In this document: positions 1-6,589 of the stretch, piece by piece
Layout of the letters: every line of letters begins with the position of its first letter
Position numbering within the stretch: the first letter of the stretch is position 1
NCBI GenBank assembly: GCA_005789375.1
Contig: SXXZ01000163.1
Coordinates: forward strand, 1 to 10,625
From: Verrucomicrobiales bacterium
GTDB lineage: Bacteria > Verrucomicrobiota > Verrucomicrobiae > Limisphaerales > UBA9464
Reading direction: 5' to 3'
DNA length: 10,625 nucleotides
Translations under genes and position numbers: made by a program
Notes under the pieces: generated by a model
Told to the model about the DNA's origin: nothing
Database searches by the model: none
The model's input: only the letters and a program-made list of their open reading frames with translations

Positions 1-551
1 GAGGCAGGGGGCTGGAAGTCGTTGACCTGAGCGCAATCGGCAAAAAGGGCGCACCCCGCGGGAGAACGCAGTGTGGCGATGGCGATCCCGGTCGTGCCCC
101 GGGTGCCGACCCTCAGGTTGTAGCCGTAGCCGAAGGCTGCGCCGCGGGCTTTGCTCTTAAAGCGGGGATTAGCGCGGTTGAGGGCAGGGCAGACTTCGAC
201 GCCGCGCGACTGCAGGTAGGGCCACAAGGCTCCGGTGTTCGGATCAAAGCGGCGTTCGCCTTCTGCGCCGTCCTCCAACCATCCAAACCAGTAGTTCCAT
301 CCGTTGTTGGTGCGTGCCCCGCGCTCGACGAACGCGATGCCTGCGTGATCGTCCCAGTAGAGTTGGGTGGCGAGTCCGATTTGCCGGAGGTTAGAAGTAC
401 AGACCGACGCCCGAGCCGCGGAGCGTGATCGAACCAGGGCGGGCAGAGTGAGGGCAGCGATGACGACGATGACGGCGACGACCACGAGGAGTTCGATGAG
501 CGTGAAGGCCCTCGCCGGGCGCCCCATCGACATGGACCGAATCGGCTTCAT
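1..551 (-). CDS. Prepilin-like (pseudopilin) protein, 3' end outside window
   Basis: I translated this from the minus strand; 183 codons are visible and the frame stays open to the left edge, so the C-terminus is missing. The start reads [16 protein letters not shown] followed by [18 protein letters not shown]. This is a type IV prepilin/pseudopilin N-terminus: a short basic leader, Phe16 as +1, Glu20 as the conserved +5 glutamate and a long hydrophobic helix. The residue before the expected cleavage site is Ala15 rather than the usual Gly. After the helix come the two cysteines and the [16 protein letters not shown] segment typical of Verrucomicrobiota/Planctomycetota prepilin-like proteins of the H-X9-DG group; the H-X9-DG itself would lie off the window. 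Start choice: the ATG at 551 overlaps the stop of the upstream gene as ATGA. It is the last gene visible in a four-gene minus-strand unit. Likely function, inferred: membrane-anchored component of a type II secretion or type IV pilus-like system, or an exported protein borrowing its signal. Confidence 0.88.
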   Translation of the reverse strand, partial: MKPIRSMSMGRPARAFTLIELLVVVAVIVVIAALTLPALVRSRSAARASVCTSNLRQIGLATQLYWDDHAGIAFVERGARTNNGWNYWFGWLEDGAEGERRFDPNTGALWPYLQSRGVEVCPALNRANPRFKSKARGAAFGYGYNLRVGTRGTTGIAIATLRSPAGCALFADCAQVNDFQPPA

Positions 552-1540
552 GGGCGCACGGCGACCACGCGGTAGAATTGCGTCGCAAACCACCCATCCC
601 TGAGGTCCCACAGTTCGAGCTCTCCGGGTTTTGCAGCGAGGGTTTCGGAGACCGTGGTCCAGTCGAGCAGGTTGCCTGAGGCTTCTAGTGTGTAGCGCCA
701 GCCGCCTAAGGCATCGAGCGCCACTCCGCCATCGCGAGCTCGGAGTCGTGTCATTGGCGGCTCTGGGAGGGTGATCGAAATGTTGTCGATCCAACCCCGG
801 GCCAGCACGGAACCGGCATAGAGTGGGTTTTGGCCCGCTCCGGAGTAGCTGCTGATGGCGAAGGTATCGACTTCGAAGCGCGTGAAATTGGAAGGCAACA
901 CCACATCTGCGAGTTCCGGGCCGGGTTGACCATCGGTCGTCATGGACATCCGGGCTGTCCGTAGCGTTGCTGTGTAGGCCAGTTCGAAGCGGTAACGGCG
1001 ACCGGGTTCGAGCGTTAGATAATTATCGGAGTAGCCCCAAGGCAGTCGCCCGTCGGAGGGGACAATGACCGGAGACACCGATGAAGAAACTGCGCCCGCT
1101 TCGCCAAACCAAGTCCACTCCACGGTGTTCTTGGCCCCGGGGAAGGAGCCTCGGGAATAGTTCGTGGCGAGGACATCCGCCTGTCGGACAAGGCCTGCCG
1201 CAATTTGGAAGGTTCCGGATTGGCCGGCGACCACACCGATGGCATGGGATTCGAGGGTGAGATCGAAAGCGAAGCTGAAATTGACGTGGGTCCCTAGTGT
1301 GGCGGGCAAGGGGAGTGCAAAAAAGCTGTTCGGACGCGACGAGTCCCAGACCACCTCCAGTCGCTGGCCCGAGGCATCCCAGTGAAACAGTGTGGTGTCT
1401 CCCCAGGAACGCCATCCGCGCGCAGACGGATCGGTGTCGAAGGACTCTTTGAGGGTCGAACCTTGGGCCAAAATCCCGAGGCAAGCCGTCAGACAAAACG
1501 CCTGAACCGCAAGTTTACCTCGGTGTAGCAACGAGTTCAT
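548..1540 (-). CDS. Secreted protein with C-terminal Verrucomicrobiota-type repeat module
   Basis: Predicted 330 aa. The frame is open upstream to 1891, but the ATG at 1540 is chosen because it forms an ATGA overlap with the preceding stop and begins an export signal: MNSLLHRGK, then a hydrophobic stretch to about residue 26 (LGILAQG). An LTAC at residues 17-20 resembles a lipobox, but hydrophobic residues continue past Cys20, so ordinary Sec cleavage seems likelier. The mature part is beta-rich and looks like a concanavalin/LamG-type jelly roll ('[17 protein letters not shown]', '[12 protein letters not shown]', '[14 protein letters not shown]'). That fold assignment is tentative. The C-terminal 68 residues (263-330) carry [12 protein letters not shown] and end in [10 protein letters not shown], a module I recognise at the ends of many Verrucomicrobiota secreted proteins. 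No catalytic motif is visible. Function unknown; probably an extracellular or surface protein, possibly carbohydrate-binding. Confidence 0.85.
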   Translation of the reverse strand: MNSLLHRGKLAVQAFCLTACLGILAQGSTLKESFDTDPSARGWRSWGDTTLFHWDASGQRLEVVWDSSRPNSFFALPLPATLGTHVNFSFAFDLTLESHAIGVVAGQSGTFQIAAGLVRQADVLATNYSRGSFPGAKNTVEWTWFGEAGAVSSSVSPVIVPSDGRLPWGYSDNYLTLEPGRRYRFELAYTATLRTARMSMTTDGQPGPELADVVLPSNFTRFEVDTFAISSYSGAGQNPLYAGSVLARGWIDNISITLPEPPMTRLRARDGGVALDALGGWRYTLEASGNLLDWTTVSETLAAKPGELELWDLRDGWFATQFYRVVAVRP

Positions 1541-1923
1541 GGCGACGGATTGAGTCCGGAAATCGCGGTCAGGTTTTCCTCGCCGTAAGGGCAGTGGCGG
1601 CAACCATTTCCACAACAGTAGCCTCGGCGAAGATGGTAGGCACGGGTGAAGACCATTAGACCATCCTTCGTGAAGTAGGTGTCGGGCTCCTCTGTCTCGG
1701 GCAAAGGCCCACAGGTGAAGGGTTTGCAGCCTGCGCACGCTGGGCAAAGGCAGGCCTTTTGTTGGAGATGCGGCGGAATATTTTCCAGCACCTCTGAAGG
1801 AATGGTCACCTCTTCGCACCAACACCGTTCCGGAGAGGGGTCGGCCCCACCGGCCCTGCGGCAGGCATTGGCCTGACCGCAGAGCGGGCACTGGTTTTCC
1901 GATATGGTGGTGACGCAGTCCAT
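1537..1923 (-). CDS. Cys-rich protein: CWC-like plus DUF5522-like modules
   Basis: Predicted 128 aa with 15 cysteines and no signal peptide, so probably cytoplasmic. The N-terminal half has the Cysteine-rich CWC pattern: CPLCGQANAC (12-21), CWC (34-36), then CLCPACAGC (58-66). The C-terminal part matches the DUF5522 pattern: YFTKDGLMVFTRAYHLRRGY (83-102), CCGNGC (103-108), then RHCPYG (109-114). Fusions of these two short families are known, and their biochemical role is not established as far as I know. The cysteine spacing and His97/His110 suggest binding of zinc or an iron-sulfur cluster, which is inference. It starts 13 bases after the PEP-CTERM gene and its stop overlaps the next start as ATGA, so it is embedded in an operon of exported proteins. 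No clear Shine-Dalgarno precedes the ATG at 1923. Confidence 0.87.
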   Translation of the reverse strand: MDCVTTISENQCPLCGQANACRRAGGADPSPERCWCEEVTIPSEVLENIPPHLQQKACLCPACAGCKPFTCGPLPETEEPDTYFTKDGLMVFTRAYHLRRGYCCGNGCRHCPYGEENLTAISGLNPSP

Positions 1924-1936
1924 ATTATTGACTCGC

Positions 1937-2815
1937 TTACGAGAGCGTTTGGGAAAACCTGCGCCAGATCCACAGTCCGGCCATTGCGGATGCCATCAAC
2001 GCCCAGGTTTGTGGCTCTGGCACGGTGCTGACTAGAGAAAGCCCGTCGATATCCGCCTTGCCGCTGAGCACCTCGATTCGAATGTAGGAGGCCTCGGTCA
2101 GGCCCACAGGTTTGCCCGTGGCGTCTAGGGCCCAGGCCAAGTCAAAACTCGTTCCTCCAGCCGAGCCTCGGTAGAGCTGGCGGATCTGATCTAGAGTCTT
2201 CCCAGAGAATTCGGCTGGCTGCAGAGAAGCGCTCATCGGAATGCCGAAGTCACCGGATCCATCGGTCGGATAATAGTGATCCACCTTGGGCGAGCGCGCT
2301 GAGTCTAGGACGTACCAAGTCTTGCCATCGCTGCTCACGCTTATCTTCTGGGTTCCCGAGTTGGGGTTGAAGAGGGATCCATCAGTGGCTGGCTTGCCAA
2401 TGGGGTTCCAATTGGCATCGAACTCATTGGTCATTAAAAATCCGGTACTGCCAAAGACTGTAAAATCCATTCCGTACGGATTTCCTGGGGCATCCTTAAG
2501 GGGTGAATCCCAACGCAGCGTCAGAGATCCGCCCGCACCAATGCTGACGAGTTGGTCTCGGGTATAGGGCGGCGAGAACGGATCCACTGGGCCACCGAAG
2601 TCGCCGCTAGTGGCGCGGCTGGGCATTCCAATCGCGGCCGTGGTGTTGGTGTAGCCTGGGGAGAATCCGGTTCCGGACCGGTAGTCCACCACAGAGGCGG
2701 GGTATTGGGCTTGGACCGAGAGGATTGCGCTGGCGGCGAGGATCGCCTTCGGAGCGAAGGATTCTAGCAGGGTAACGCTGGGTTTTCGGGCACGGAATGT
2801 TCGGACGGTGTTCAT
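1937..2815 (-). CDS. PEP-CTERM sorting domain surface protein
   Basis: Predicted 292 aa, first gene of the minus-strand unit. The N-terminus is a long signal (MNTVRTFRARKPS, then a hydrophobic run ending SVQAQ near residue 36). The C-terminus is a complete PEP-CTERM tripartite signal: VPEPQ at 265-269, a hydrophobic segment (TWALMASAMAGLWIW) and a basic end (RRFSQTLS). In known systems this signal is recognised by an exosortase (EpsH/XrtA-like), which removes it during export; no exosortase lies in this window. The middle has 'DFGGPVDPFSPPYTRDQLVS', 'GAGGSLTLRWDSPL' and 'NPYGMDFTVFGSTGF', a conserved layout seen in PEP-CTERM surface proteins of unknown function. 'IRIEVLSGKADIDGLSLVS' sits just before the sorting signal. 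Upstream sequence shows only a weak ribosome site. It probably ends up in the outer membrane, matrix or biofilm. Confidence 0.9.
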   Translation of the reverse strand: MNTVRTFRARKPSVTLLESFAPKAILAASAILSVQAQYPASVVDYRSGTGFSPGYTNTTAAIGMPSRATSGDFGGPVDPFSPPYTRDQLVSIGAGGSLTLRWDSPLKDAPGNPYGMDFTVFGSTGFLMTNEFDANWNPIGKPATDGSLFNPNSGTQKISVSSDGKTWYVLDSARSPKVDHYYPTDGSGDFGIPMSASLQPAEFSGKTLDQIRQLYRGSAGGTSFDLAWALDATGKPVGLTEASYIRIEVLSGKADIDGLSLVSTVPEPQTWALMASAMAGLWIWRRFSQTLS

Positions 2816-2907
2816 GGTCTCTAGTTCACGGCAACGGCAGGCCCGGTTCAGGGGCTTGCCTAGGTTGTGTCAATGGAGACCAGGCCGGGGTATAGGAAGT
2901 GGGTGAG

Positions 2908-2967
2908 TGTCTGAAACACAAAACGCCTCCAATCCACCGGCAAAACAGGGAATGAAGGCGTCAGACA
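2908..2967. repeat. Imperfect inverted repeat upstream of the PEP-CTERM gene
   Basis: TGTCTGA (2908-2914) plus CGCC (2924-2927) are complementary to GGCG plus TCAGACA (2957-2967), giving an 11-bp stem interrupted by a 9-base one-sided bulge (2915-2923). Read on the minus strand, the direction of the PEP-CTERM gene, the inner stem can extend to CGCCTTC/GGAGGCG and is followed by TTTTGTGTTT, so it resembles a weak terminator or attenuator in the leader. ACATT-CAA-AATGT (2965-2977) is an adjacent small hairpin. Function is inference. Confidence 0.45.
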
Positions 2968-3202
2968 TTCAAAATGTTTCCACCCCAGCATACAGGCAGG
3001 GATGGTCTGGCCTCATCCTTCGCTTTGCGGCGAAGCGGTTGCGGCACGTAGCCGAAACCTGACGAGCATCGTTGGCGCGATATCCTGACTACAGGCTTCG
3101 AACCTCGCCCCCGCCTTCCCAGACTCGCGTCCAGTGACTGTCGTGTACGACTAGGGGGTTTGTTGCCTGATACAGTGGCGCAACCGTCGCCGATTCTCAC
3201 GG

Positions 3203-3231
3203 CGTTCCCGCACTTCCAAAGATGTTATGAT
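3203..3231 (+). promoter_or_regulatory. Candidate extended -10 promoter for the prepilin gene
   Basis: TATGAT at 3226-3231 is one mismatch from TATAAT and is preceded by TGT (3223-3225), making an extended -10 element. The -35 position at 17-base spacing (3203-3208) is poor, which extended -10 promoters tolerate. Transcription would begin near 3238, right at the start of the GEMM-like element. The match between predicted start and RNA motif supports the call. Confidence 0.45.
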
Positions 3232-3236
3232 ATTGG

Positions 3237-3326
3237 GCAATCCCTTCGTAGGAAAAGCCCGTCAAAGAACTGGGACGTAAAGACTCTAAGCGCCATTCCA
3301 AATCAAGTTTTAAACGTATCGGTTGC
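3237..3326 (+). promoter_or_regulatory. Possible degenerate c-di-GMP-I (GEMM) riboswitch
   Basis: GEMM-I riboswitch RNAs have a GGCAAACC segment, a hairpin with a GAAA loop, GGGACGCAAAGCC, a CUAA tetraloop receptor and a 3' GAUxGCCGGGUUGCC. Here the order is GGAAAAGCCC (3251-3260), GTCAAAGAAC (3261-3270, compare GTCGAAAGAC), TGGGACGTAAAG (3271-3282), CTAAG (3286-3290) and GTATCGGTTGC (3316-3326). A closing stem can form between GCAAtCC (3237-3243) and GGTTGC (3321-3326). Weak points: the GNRA loop is altered, the stem that closes the ligand site is not canonical, and the third stem is weak. It sits directly after a candidate promoter and upstream of a prepilin-like gene, a gene class that c-di-GMP riboswitches do regulate in other bacteria. 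It could be a diverged, inactive or altered-specificity relative, or a chance resemblance. Confidence 0.45.
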
Positions 3327-3371
3327 AAGAAAAATGCCGGTGCTGCTGAAAGAAAACGGCCAACAAAATGA

Positions 3372-3500
3372 CAGGAACTTTTCCTGCCTCACAGGTGATC
3401 GGCTGACAGGGCGGAAAATCGGCCTCAGATTCTTCGATCTGGTAAGGTGGCCCGCCCTGCGACCTAGCCCCAGCTGGTGGCGACAGGGCGATGGAGGTCG
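3372..3500 (+). other. Consecutive hairpins in the prepilin leader
   Basis: Three stems lie in series. CAGGAA (3372-3377) pairs with TTCCTG (3381-3386) across a CTT loop. CAGGGCGG (3407-3414) pairs with CCGCCCTG (3452-3459) and encloses CAGAT (3426-3430)/ATCTG (3437-3441) with a TCTTCG loop. CGACCT (3460-3465) pairs with AGGTCG (3495-3500) and encloses GCCC (3467-3470)/GGGC (3486-3489). The second and third stems abut exactly, allowing coaxial stacking. No U-run follows, so this is not an ordinary terminator. It looks like structured 5' leader RNA between the GEMM-like element and the prepilin start. Confidence 0.5.
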
Positions 3501-3587
3501 TTCAAGTGGTTGAAGGGGGCACAAGAGGTTTCATCGCAGGCACGCTTGAGGCTTCCGTTGCGGACCGGTATTCCGCAACTTCTCATC

Positions 3588-4364
3588 ATGCGTTCCCGTG
3601 GTTTCACCCTCATCGAACTCCTGGTCGTCATTGCGATCATTGCCATTTTGGCAGCCCTCCTCCTGCCGGCCTTGGCGCGAGCAAAGTCGAAGGCCGGAGG
3701 CATGGTGTGCATGAACAACGCCAAGCAGTTGCAGACTGCTCTCCAATTGTACGCCGACGATCATCGAGACCGGTACGTCAACAACCACGGCGTGGGCGAA
3801 ACGCGGTCGCGGACCAACAGTTGGGCCAACAATGTGATGGACTGGACCGGGAGCGACGGGAACACCAACCTGAATCTCCTCTCCAGTGGATTGCTCTCGC
3901 GTCATCTGGCCAGCACCGCGGTGTTTCACTGCCCCTCGGATCAATCGCGGGCCGACAATGGGCTGCGCATCCGCAGTTATGCGCTCAACGCCCTGGTCGG
4001 TGATCCAGGCGAGTTGACTAACCGGTTCAATCCTTCCTATCGGCAGTACTTCAAGGGATCGGATGTTAGTTCCCCATCCACGGTCTTCGCCTTCTTGGAC
4101 GAGCATCCCGACACCATCAACGATGGGTTTTTCATGAACCGCCTAGAGGAGGCCCCTAAGTGGGGTAATTTGCCGGCGTCGTATCATTCCGGCGCGGCTT
4201 ACTTCACCTATCTGGACGGGCATGCCGAAGGGCATCGGTGGCAGGTGTTAGGAGCGGAGGGGACCATCCGGGCCAATGTGCGGGGTGGGGCCGGGGGGAT
4301 CTTCGCGGCCAACCCGACGACGGATTGGGATTGGGTCAAGGCCAACAGCGGGGAGACTCGGTAA
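3588..4364 (+). CDS. Prepilin-like protein, H-X9-DG family
   Basis: Predicted 258 aa. The frame is open from a GTG at 3477, but the ATG at 3588 gives the expected short leader MRSRG with cleavage before Phe6, Glu10 as the +5 glutamate and the hydrophobic helix '[20 protein letters not shown]'. The C-terminal region has the family's defining motif: His200, nine residues, then Asp210-Gly211 ([12 protein letters not shown]). The two conserved cysteines ([12 protein letters not shown] and FHCPSDQS) are present and length is normal, so the gene appears complete. Members are thought to enter a type II secretion or type IV pilus-like assembly after prepilin peptidase cleavage; their individual roles are mostly unknown. 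No clear Shine-Dalgarno precedes 3588. The long structured leader suggests post-transcriptional control. A related, truncated gene occupies 551-1 on the opposite strand. Confidence 0.92.
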   Translation: MRSRGFTLIELLVVIAIIAILAALLLPALARAKSKAGGMVCMNNAKQLQTALQLYADDHRDRYVNNHGVGETRSRTNSWANNVMDWTGSDGNTNLNLLSSGLLSRHLASTAVFHCPSDQSRADNGLRIRSYALNALVGDPGELTNRFNPSYRQYFKGSDVSSPSTVFAFLDEHPDTINDGFFMNRLEEAPKWGNLPASYHSGAAYFTYLDGHAEGHRWQVLGAEGTIRANVRGGAGGIFAANPTTDWDWVKANSGETR

Positions 4365-4388
4365 GACGGATTGGAGAAGGTAGGGTGA

Positions 4389-4427
4389 TTTTCCCATGTC
4401 CCCATCACTTGGTGACTGATAGGAAAA
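4389..4427 (+). promoter_or_regulatory. proC: Hairpin covering the proC ribosome-binding region
   Basis: TTTTCC (4389-4394) can pair with GGAAAA (4422-4427), enclosing TCAC (4405-4408)/GTGA (4412-4415) with a TTG loop. The right arm overlaps the purine-rich stretch AGGAAAAGGGGAG (4421-4433) that serves as the proC ribosome site before the ATG at 4435. The stem could modulate access to that site; this is inference from pairing alone. Confidence 0.35.
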
Positions 4428-4434
4428 GGGGAGA

Positions 4435-5244
4435 ATGAATCGAGTTTCGATTGGTTTTTTAGGTGCTGGCAAGATGGCGACCGCATTGGCTCGTGGAGTC
4501 ATCAGTGCGGGTGTAGTTCCGGCCGAGAGGGTCTTGGCCAGCGATCCGATTCTAGCTGCCCGCCAGGCCTTCGCTCAGGCGACCGGAGCTCGAGTCACCG
4601 GTTCGAATACCGAAGTCTTGGCAGGCTCAGACATTGTGGTGATTGCCGTGAAACCCGACCAAGTGGTAGGTCTCTTTGGTGAATTGGCAGCCAGTTGGAA
4701 CACGGAACGGCATTTGGTGGTGAGCATCGCTGCCGGAGTTCCCTTGGCCCGTATGGAAGCGGCAGGACCGAGCGGCCTTCGGGTCATCCGGGTGATGCCC
4801 AACACACCGGCGCTGGTCGGGGCGAGCGCCTCGGCTTACGCGGTGGGTTCCTCGGCGACGTGCGCCGATGCCGAGGTGGTACAGGAGTTCTTGGCGTCCG
4901 TGGGTCTGGCCTTGGAAGTGAAGGAAAAGCTGCTCGATGCGGTGACGGGGGTCAGTGGCAGTGGGCCTGCCTATGCGTTCTTAATGATCGAAGCGTTGGC
5001 CGATGGTGGAGTGGCCGCGGGCTTGCCTCGGGACATCGCCCAGCGTTTGGCAGCGCAAACCTTGTTGGGGGCCGCCAAGATGGTGTTGGAGACCGGACAA
5101 CACCCCGGAGCACTTAAGGACGCTGTTTGCAGTCCGGGCGGCACGACCATTGAAGCCATTCATGTGTTGGAAAAGGGCGGGGTGCGTGCGGCGTTAATCG
5201 GAGCTGTTCGAGCGGCCGCCGACAAGGCCAAGGCCATGGCCTGA
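4435..5244 (+). CDS. proC: Pyrroline-5-carboxylate reductase
   Basis: Predicted 269 aa, the usual length. The enzyme reduces 1-pyrroline-5-carboxylate to L-proline with NAD(P)H, the last step of proline synthesis, in the cytoplasm. The Rossmann nucleotide site is GFLGAGKMATAL (7-18). Further family hallmarks are VVIAVKPDQV, VSIAAGVPLARMEA and RVMPNTPALVG. The C-terminal dimerisation and substrate region has VTGVSGSGPAYAF (from about 170) and the P5CR signature PGGTTIEAIHVLE (234-246). The start at 4435 follows a purine-rich ribosome site and gives a normal N-terminus. The gene lies 70 bases after the prepilin gene and only 11 bases before the AI-2E family gene, with which it is probably co-transcribed. 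No oddities seen. Confidence 0.97.
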   Translation: MNRVSIGFLGAGKMATALARGVISAGVVPAERVLASDPILAARQAFAQATGARVTGSNTEVLAGSDIVVIAVKPDQVVGLFGELAASWNTERHLVVSIAAGVPLARMEAAGPSGLRVIRVMPNTPALVGASASAYAVGSSATCADAEVVQEFLASVGLALEVKEKLLDAVTGVSGSGPAYAFLMIEALADGGVAAGLPRDIAQRLAAQTLLGAAKMVLETGQHPGALKDAVCSPGGTTIEAIHVLEKGGVRAALIGAVRAAADKAKAMA

Positions 5245-5255
5245 AAGGTTTCAAC

Positions 5256-6503
5256 ATGAACTCTTCCCTCCCGCCTCCGCATCCCACCCAAGTCCGCATC
5301 CTCTGGTGGACTGCCACGGCCTTTGCTTTAGCGGTTTTGGTGGCGCTGGTTGCCGGACTGGTTTGGGGAGTGGGTCAAGTGCTGGGCGTTTTGTCGCCCG
5401 TCCTATGGCCTTTGGCCTTGGCCGGGGTGCTGGCTTATCTGCTAGACCCGGTGGTGGATTTGATAGAGCGGCGAGGCATCGCGCGTGCCAAGGCCATCAG
5501 CTTGGTTTTTGTTTCAGCCATGGTGATTGTGGTCGGAGTGTTCGCGAGTGTGGCTCCTCAGATTTACCGGGAGACCCGGCAGTTTGCCGAGCGGGTTCCC
5601 GACTACAGTCAGAAGTTTCAGCTCCAGATGGAATCCTGGGCGACCAACCCACCGGTGTTGGTGCGCAAGCTCATTGAGTTGCGGTCAACTTCGACAGTAG
5701 GGAGTGGCTCGACCAATCTCAGTCCGCAGTCTGTAGCAGCACCGACCGAAGCGCCTCAGCGCGAACCCCAATCACGGATGTCCCTGCAGTCGGCGTCTGA
5801 CTGGGTGATGGATCTTATGCCCGCCAGTGGCGCTTGGTTCTTGGGGCAGGTGGGTAAGTTCAGTGGTGGGCTGGGAATGCTCGCCGGACTTTTTTTGGTG
5901 CCGGTGTATGCCTTTTATTTCCTCCTCGAAAAACATGGAATTGAGCGGGAATGGACCGATTACCTGCCGCTGCGCAATTCGGAGTTCAAGGACGAGTTGG
6001 TTTTCATTCTGCGTTCTATTAACGACTACCTGATTGTTTTCTTCCGAAGCCAATTGCTGGTAGCCATGTGCGATGGGCTTCTCTACACGTTGGGGTTCCT
6101 GATCATTGGGCTGCCCTATGCCTTCATTATCGGCTTGATGGCGACGGTGTTGACCATGATCCCCTTTTTGGGAGCCATCACCACGTGTGTCGCAGCATTG
6201 CTGATCGGTTTCGCGAGCTCGGGCGATTGGATCCTTCCAGCCAAGGTGCTCGGTGTGTTTGCTGTGGTCCAAACTTTGGAGGGGTTGGTTATATCTCCGA
6301 AGATCATGGGCGAACGCGTGGGATTGCATCCTTTGACCATCATTATTGCGGTGATGGTAGGGACCACGTTGTTGGGTGGACTCTTGGGAGGCATTTTGGC
6401 CATACCGCTGACGGCAGCACTGCGTGTCCTGATGTTTCGCTACGTCTGGCGACCTCTGAAGCGGAATACAAAGGGTGGAAACATTCGCTCTTCGGCAGTT
6501 TGA
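5256..6503 (+). CDS. AI-2E/PerM family membrane protein
   Basis: Predicted 415 aa polytopic inner-membrane protein of the AI-2E family transporter group (PerM/YdiK/TqsA-like). Hydrophobic segments fall at about 17-60, 77-100, 200-225 and several more between 250 and 400. Family features include LAYLLDPVVDLIERRG near residue 60, VPVYAFYFLLEKHGIEREW before the conserved soluble segment, 'LLYTLGFLIIGLPYAFIIGL' and MIPFLGAITTCVAALLIGF, and 'VISPKIMGERVGLHPLTIII' towards the C-terminus. The loop at about 143-175 is an unusual Ser/Thr/Pro/Gln-rich insert (TSTVGSGSTN ... APTEAPQREPQ). Members have been linked to autoinducer-2 export or, in other branches, ion/proton exchange; sequence alone does not say which. 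It begins 11 bases after proC, with AAAGG (5244-5248) as a weak ribosome site. Confidence 0.93.
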   Translation: MNSSLPPPHPTQVRILWWTATAFALAVLVALVAGLVWGVGQVLGVLSPVLWPLALAGVLAYLLDPVVDLIERRGIARAKAISLVFVSAMVIVVGVFASVAPQIYRETRQFAERVPDYSQKFQLQMESWATNPPVLVRKLIELRSTSTVGSGSTNLSPQSVAAPTEAPQREPQSRMSLQSASDWVMDLMPASGAWFLGQVGKFSGGLGMLAGLFLVPVYAFYFLLEKHGIEREWTDYLPLRNSEFKDELVFILRSINDYLIVFFRSQLLVAMCDGLLYTLGFLIIGLPYAFIIGLMATVLTMIPFLGAITTCVAALLIGFASSGDWILPAKVLGVFAVVQTLEGLVISPKIMGERVGLHPLTIIIAVMVGTTLLGGLLGGILAIPLTAALRVLMFRYVWRPLKRNTKGGNIRSSAV

Positions 6504-6537
6504 ACAGCGCCTCGGTTTTGACCTCTGAGATGGGGTC

Positions 6538-6557
6538 CCAACCGGAACTTCGGTTGG
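6538..6557 (+). other. Perfect hairpin between the PerM-like gene and prc
   Basis: CCAACCG (6538-6544) and CGGTTGG (6551-6557) form a 7-bp stem with loop GAACTT in the 86-base gap before the protease gene. No U-run follows, so it is not a classic terminator. It may stabilise processed mRNA or tune the protease's expression. If the protease used the upstream in-frame ATG at 6530 instead, this hairpin would be coding. Confidence 0.5.
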
Positions 6558-6589
6558 CAAAGCCGAACTATCGAACCATACTATCAAAC

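Larger units (their letters stand above)
2816..3587. other. Divergent intergenic region, no convincing gene
   Basis: This 772-base stretch separates the minus-strand PEP-CTERM gene from the plus-strand prepilin gene. Open frames of 79 aa (2961-3200, minus) and 117 aa (3160-3513, plus) exist. Both have atypical composition, no recognisable motifs and no ribosome site, so I do not call them. The region holds many inverted repeats, listed separately: 2908-2967, CTTCGC/GCGAAG at 3018-3035, GTCGT-GT-ACGAC at 3140-3151, the candidate promoter at 3203-3231, the GEMM-like element at 3237-3326 and the hairpins from 3372 to 3500. A minus-strand TTGACA (2873-2868) could be a -35 box for the PEP-CTERM unit, but no good -10 box follows at 16-18 bases. 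Confidence 0.7.

Noticed and set aside
1541..1891. Upstream extension of the secreted protein frame to 1891
   Set aside because: It overlaps the Cys-rich gene in another frame; the ATGA overlap and signal peptide at 1540 decide the start.
3094..3110. T-arm-like GCTTCGAACC
   Set aside because: Only three flanking pairs form on either strand and no cloverleaf can be built.
2961..3200. 79-aa minus-strand frame in the intergenic region
   Set aside because: Arg/Ser/Gly-rich with no recognisable domain or ribosome site; it could be part of a dispersed repeat but that cannot be tested here.
3160..3513. 117-aa plus-strand frame in the intergenic region
   Set aside because: No ribosome site or family motif, and it covers the promoter and structured leader. 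The inner 59-aa part from the ATG at 3333 has no better support.
6068..6589. Upstream extension of the prc frame (174 extra residues)
   Set aside because: It overlaps the PerM-like gene in another frame and reads as non-protein-like sequence; a signal peptide begins at 6590.
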